A DNA stretch of 8,376 bases from Candidatus Stahliibacteriota bacterium (lineage in GTDB: Bacteria; Hydrothermota; Tepidihabitantia; B3-TA06), in assembly GCA_030592225.1 (NCBI GenBank), contig JAUVJT010000093.1, positions 1 to 8,376 of the forward strand, read 5' to 3'. The stretch's first letter is position 1, and every line of letters starts with the position of its first letter. Positions 5,843 to 8,376 of the stretch are shown one piece after another. The notes under the pieces are model-generated. The model ran no database searches and was not told the DNA's origin. It saw only the letters and a list, made by a program, of their open reading frames with translations. Both the position numbers and the translations under genes were made by a program.

Positions 5843-6433
5843 CTATTTCAGACCGGCAACTATCCGGGCAAAGTTGCGAGCGATGAACTCGCCGGTGTCG
5901 CCGGAGCGTTCGGGGTGGAACTGTACTCCCCACAGCAGACGGGTTTTGTGACGAATCACTTCCACGCCGCAGGAAGCCGAGTGAGCCACAACCTCAAAAT
6001 TACTTGTGAACTTACGGTTGCGAACCACGTGCTCGTAATGAGATTCCCAGGCTTCAAAGAACAACCCCAGATCATCAAAAAGCTCATCGTTTTTGCTCTC
6101 GTTGATGGTTTCGGAACGCTCGATGAGTCTTTGTTTTTTTATGACCTTCGCCCCCCACGCGTGCGCAAGTGCCTGGTGTCCCCAGCAGATGGCCAGAAGC
6201 GGCCTGGTAGTCTCCTGATAGAGTTTTGTGAGGGCTTCAGGGATGGGGTCTTTGGCCAACTGCCACTTTGAACCGGTGACTACGATGGCGTCTTCGGAAA
6301 TATTGGTCACATTGAGGTCGGCGATGTAGATCGAGTTAATCTCGAAGTGCGACGCCAGCCAGTCTATGTAGGGTTTAAGCTCGGCCTCATCAGGCTGGGG
6401 AAACGATTCAACGATTAATACACTTGGCTTCAT
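5843..6433 (-). CDS. Class I glutamine amidotransferase, stand-alone (copy 1)
   Basis: A 196-residue GATase class I protein. Its nucleophile motif is LLAICWGHQ with Cys83, and the His/Glu pair is His173 and Glu175 in GVQFHPERS, giving an intact triad. SHYEHVV (131-137) and WGAK (93-96) are shared with the downstream paralogue at 5186-5770. As with that protein, the family is glutaminase-like and the ammonia acceptor or true substrate is unknown; there is no fused synthetase domain. ATG 6433 has no Shine-Dalgarno and lies 6 nt after the -10 of its promoter. The two paralogues are separated by 72 bp with a separate promoter for the second, so they may be differently controlled. The gene is divergent from the ATPase operon on the plus strand. 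Confidence 0.87.
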   Translation of the reverse strand: MKPSVLIVESFPQPDEAELKPYIDWLASHFEINSIYIADLNVTNISEDAIVVTGSKWQLAKDPIPEALTKLYQETTRPLLAICWGHQALAHAWGAKVIKKQRLIERSETINESKNDELFDDLGLFFEAWESHYEHVVRNRKFTSNFEVVAHSASCGVEVIRHKTRLLWGVQFHPERSGDTGEFIARNFARIVAGLK

Positions 6434-6439
6434 GTGTGC

Positions 6440-6467
6440 AGTTTACCGATGGGATGGGGGGAGTCAA
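6440..6467 (-). promoter_or_regulatory. Promoter of amidotransferase copy 1, predicted leaderless
   Basis: TTGACT (6467-6462), 16 nt, TAAACT (6445-6440, four of six matches), then 6 nt (GCACAC) to ATG 6433. No Shine-Dalgarno is visible. It lies back to back with the plus-strand ATPase promoter: only 5 bp separate the two -35 boxes. Confidence 0.6.
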
Positions 6468-6472
6468 TAGGG

Positions 6473-6500
6473 TTGACACAGATAGACCTCCTTGTATACT
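6473..6500 (+). promoter_or_regulatory. Promoter of the ATPase-DUF4276 operon
   Basis: A perfect TTGACA (6473-6478), 16 nt, then TATACT (6495-6500), five of six matches to -10. The predicted start is near 6507, giving a leader of about 39 nt with GGAGG at 6536-6540 ahead of ATG 6546. The arms GTCAA (6463-6467) and TTGAC (6473-6477), formed by the two divergent -35 boxes, make an inverted repeat around TAGGG that could also serve as an operator. Confidence 0.7.
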
Positions 6501-6545
6501 CTACTGGAATTTTCGTTAATTGCTTACCTGTACTTGGAGGAAGTT

Positions 6546-7793
6546 ATGGCAGAAATGCAAAGAGTGAAATCTGTCCCTCGAATAGAATATCTTAGGGTTA
6601 AGAACTACCGTGCTCTTAAAGACCTTGAACTTAAGAACCTTACACCTCTAACTGTTTTCCTTGGGCCCAACGGCAGTGGAAAATCAACTATATTCGATGT
6701 ATTTGCATTTCTCTCTGAGTGTTTTTCCGTAGGATTAAGGAAAGCTTGGGATAAGCGCAATCGATTTAAAGAATTGCGTACAAGAGGTGCTGATGGTCCT
6801 ATCGTAATTGAGCTTAAGTACAGAGAAGATCCTGACTTACCTATAATAACTTATCATTTAGGAATAAATGAAGGGACTAAAGGACCATTTGTTGCTGAGG
6901 AATGGCTAAAATGGAGAAGAGGACAAAGAGGTCAACCATTTAAGTTCTTGGATTTTAGAAAAGGAACGGGAGACGTTGTTTCTGGTGAGAAACCGGATAT
7001 CGACGATGAGAGGTTTCAAGAAACGCTGGATTCACCAGAATTAATAGCTGCTAACACTCTTGGGCAGTTTACTAAGCACCCTCGGGTAAGCGCTCTTAGG
7101 CGCTTCATTACTGAATGGTACCTTTCATATATAACTGCTGATAGTACAAGGGGAGCGCCAGAAGCCGGACCTCAGGAACGTCTTTCTGAAACAGGAGACA
7201 ATCTACCCAACGTAATTCAATATTTGCGAGAGCAACATGCGAATAGGCTTGATCAAATACTTGATGTATTATCTCAAAGAGTTCCAAGGTTAGAAAAAGT
7301 TGATGCGGAAATTATGGCTGATGGAAGACTCTTACTTCAAATAAAAGACGCTCCTTTTGAAAAACCAATCTTGGCCAAGTTTACTTCTGATGGCACCCTA
7401 AAACTGCTAGCGTACTTGACCATTCTTTACGACCCTGCCCCACCTCAACTAGTGGGGATAGAAGAACCTGAGAATCATCTCCACCCGCGGTTATTACCAG
7501 ATTTAGCTGAAGAATGTCGATTGGCTTCTGGGCGAACACAACTTATGGTAACTACCCATTCTCCGTTTTTCGCCAATGGTTTAAAACCTGAAGAACTTTG
7601 GGTTCTTTATCGAGATGAGCACGGTTACACGCGTGCAAAAAAAGCAAGCGATATGATAGGCATAAAAGAGTTTGTAAGAGAAGGTGCGCAACTCGGTCAT
7701 CTTTGGGTAGAAGGTCATTTCGAATTCGGCGATCCACTGACTAATTCAGGTGAACCCAAACAAATGAATCTTTTTTCAAATTCCAATAAGTAA
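6546..7793 (+). CDS. AAA15/OLD-like (ABC-type) ATPase, defence-type
   Basis: From ATG 6546 the protein has 415 residues. The start is set by GGAGG 5 nt upstream; a longer TTG start at 6492 overlaps the -10 box and is rejected. The N-terminal YLRVKNYRALKDLEL (15-29) is the usual strand pair of SMC/RecF-like ATPases. Walker A is GPNGSGKST (40-48). A signature-like segment, TSDGTLKLLAYLTIL, lies at 280-294. Walker B with catalytic glutamates is LVGIEEPENHLHP (302-314), and the H-loop is TTHSP (His338). This is the COG1106/AAA_15-AAA_21 type, found in OLD nucleases and in anti-phage systems such as PARIS, AbiL and Rlo pairs. It has no TOPRIM domain of its own, but the next gene encodes a TOPRIM-like protein. 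The gene is visibly richer in A+T than the genes to its left. The ATPase assignment is secure; the defence role is inferred from the pairing. Confidence 0.9.
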   Translation: MAEMQRVKSVPRIEYLRVKNYRALKDLELKNLTPLTVFLGPNGSGKSTIFDVFAFLSECFSVGLRKAWDKRNRFKELRTRGADGPIVIELKYREDPDLPIITYHLGINEGTKGPFVAEEWLKWRRGQRGQPFKFLDFRKGTGDVVSGEKPDIDDERFQETLDSPELIAANTLGQFTKHPRVSALRRFITEWYLSYITADSTRGAPEAGPQERLSETGDNLPNVIQYLREQHANRLDQILDVLSQRVPRLEKVDAEIMADGRLLLQIKDAPFEKPILAKFTSDGTLKLLAYLTILYDPAPPQLVGIEEPENHLHPRLLPDLAEECRLASGRTQLMVTTHSPFFANGLKPEELWVLYRDEHGYTRAKKASDMIGIKEFVREGAQLGHLWVEGHFEFGDPLTNSGEPKQMNLFSNSNK

Positions 7794-7799
7794 TCTCCA

Positions 7800-8376
7800 A
7801 TGCACATCGAGTTTCTAGTGGAAGAACCGTCAGCAGAAGAAGCTCTTAGGAATCTCATTCCCCGAATACTGAAAGAGGATATAAGTTTCAGAATCCATCC
7901 TCATCAGGGTAAAAAGGACTTGATAACAAAACTACCTGGTAGGCTAAGAGGTTACACTCATTGGATGCCAGATTATTACCGAATAGTTGTTTTAATAGAT
8001 GAAGATCGACAAGATTGCCTTAGGTTAAAAAGGGATTTAGAACAGGCGGCGCTGACTGCTGGCCTTACAACCAAATCATCCGTACAACCCAACATGGATT
8101 TCCAAGTACTAAATCGAATAGCTATTGAAGAACTAGAGGCTTGGTTCTTCGGAGATACTCAGGCATTAAAAAAAGCATATCCGAAAGTATCTGCTACCCT
8201 CGGAAACAAATCTAAGTATCGTAACCCAGATGCTATTCCTGGTGGAACTTGGGAAGCTCTAGAACGTGTACTCCAGTCATACGGTTATTACAAAGGTGGA
8301 ATGCCTAAGATCGAAGTTGCGCGCAAGATATCAGATTTTATGTCCCCAAATCAAAACAGATCTAACAGCTTCCTAG
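7800..8376 (+). CDS. DUF4276 TOPRIM-like protein (3'-truncated by window edge)
   Basis: ATG 7800 opens a frame of 192 codons with no stop before the window ends. The start lies 6 nt after the ATPase stop and has no Shine-Dalgarno, so translation is probably coupled. The N-terminus HIEFLVEEPSAEEAL (2-16) matches the glutamate-containing first strand and helix of TOPRIM-like domains, and VVLIDEDRQDC (63-73) supplies the D-x-D motif. IEELEAWFFGD (109-119) and the C-terminal segment with RNPDAIP (141-147) and NQNRSNSF (184-191) are typical of DUF4276. From family knowledge only a short C-terminal part is probably missing. Proposed role: effector nuclease or nucleic-acid-acting partner of the ATPase. 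DUF4276 itself is poorly characterised, and catalysis is not shown by sequence alone. Confidence 0.8.
   Translation, partial: MHIEFLVEEPSAEEALRNLIPRILKEDISFRIHPHQGKKDLITKLPGRLRGYTHWMPDYYRIVVLIDEDRQDCLRLKRDLEQAALTAGLTTKSSVQPNMDFQVLNRIAIEELEAWFFGDTQALKKAYPKVSATLGNKSKYRNPDAIPGGTWEALERVLQSYGYYKGGMPKIEVARKISDFMSPNQNRSNSFL

Noticed and set aside
6492..6545. Eighteen-codon N-terminal extension of the ATPase starting at TTG 6492
   Set aside because: It overlaps the -10 box TATACT at 6495-6500, so the codons lie upstream of the predicted transcript start. ATG 6546 has GGAGG at the right distance.

Overview
The window looks like chromosome from an uncultured Gram-negative-type bacterium. An LPS-assembly protein (LptD) with its OstA-like domain implies an outer membrane, and a lipoprotein and an exported SBBP-repeat protein fit that. 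The mix of SBBP repeat protein, LptD, transglutaminase-like lipoprotein, stand-alone glutamine amidotransferases and GC-rich intergenic palindromes resembles poorly characterised lineages such as candidate division WOR-3 (Stahlbacteria). That assignment is only an impression. No rRNA, tRNA, CRISPR array or transposase is visible.

Layout. Positions 1-715 (minus) hold the N-terminal part of a secreted SBBP beta-propeller protein that runs off the left edge; it has its own promoter (750-778). Positions 716-1120 are intergenic. They hold a multi-hairpin GC-rich palindrome (781-850), a strong minus-strand intrinsic terminator (941-972), and a promoter-like pair (1086-1113) plus a second perfect hairpin. 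The last three together could mark a small RNA of about 135 nt. Positions 1121-4971 (minus) are a two-gene operon: first a transglutaminase-like lipoprotein, then lptD, separated by 2 nt. Positions 4983-5185 are intergenic and full of short direct and inverted repeats. Positions 5186-5770 and 5843-6433 (minus) are two tandem paralogous class I glutamine amidotransferases, each with its own promoter. From 6473 rightward (plus) lies an operon of visibly higher A+T content: an AAA15/OLD-like ATPase, then a DUF4276 TOPRIM-like protein cut by the right edge. This pair has the organisation of anti-phage ATPase plus TOPRIM effector systems and looks like a laterally acquired defence module.

The most striking regulatory observation is a uniform promoter architecture. 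Three minus-strand genes (starts 4971, 5770, 6433) have TTGAC[A/T], exactly 16 nt, then a -10-like hexamer placed only 5-6 nt before the start codon, with no Shine-Dalgarno. This predicts leaderless mRNAs. The plus-strand ATPase and the SBBP gene instead have promoters further upstream and good GGAGG ribosome binding sites. The promoter evidence also corrects two starts: the longer TTG-initiated versions of the lipoprotein and of the ATPase begin inside promoter elements.
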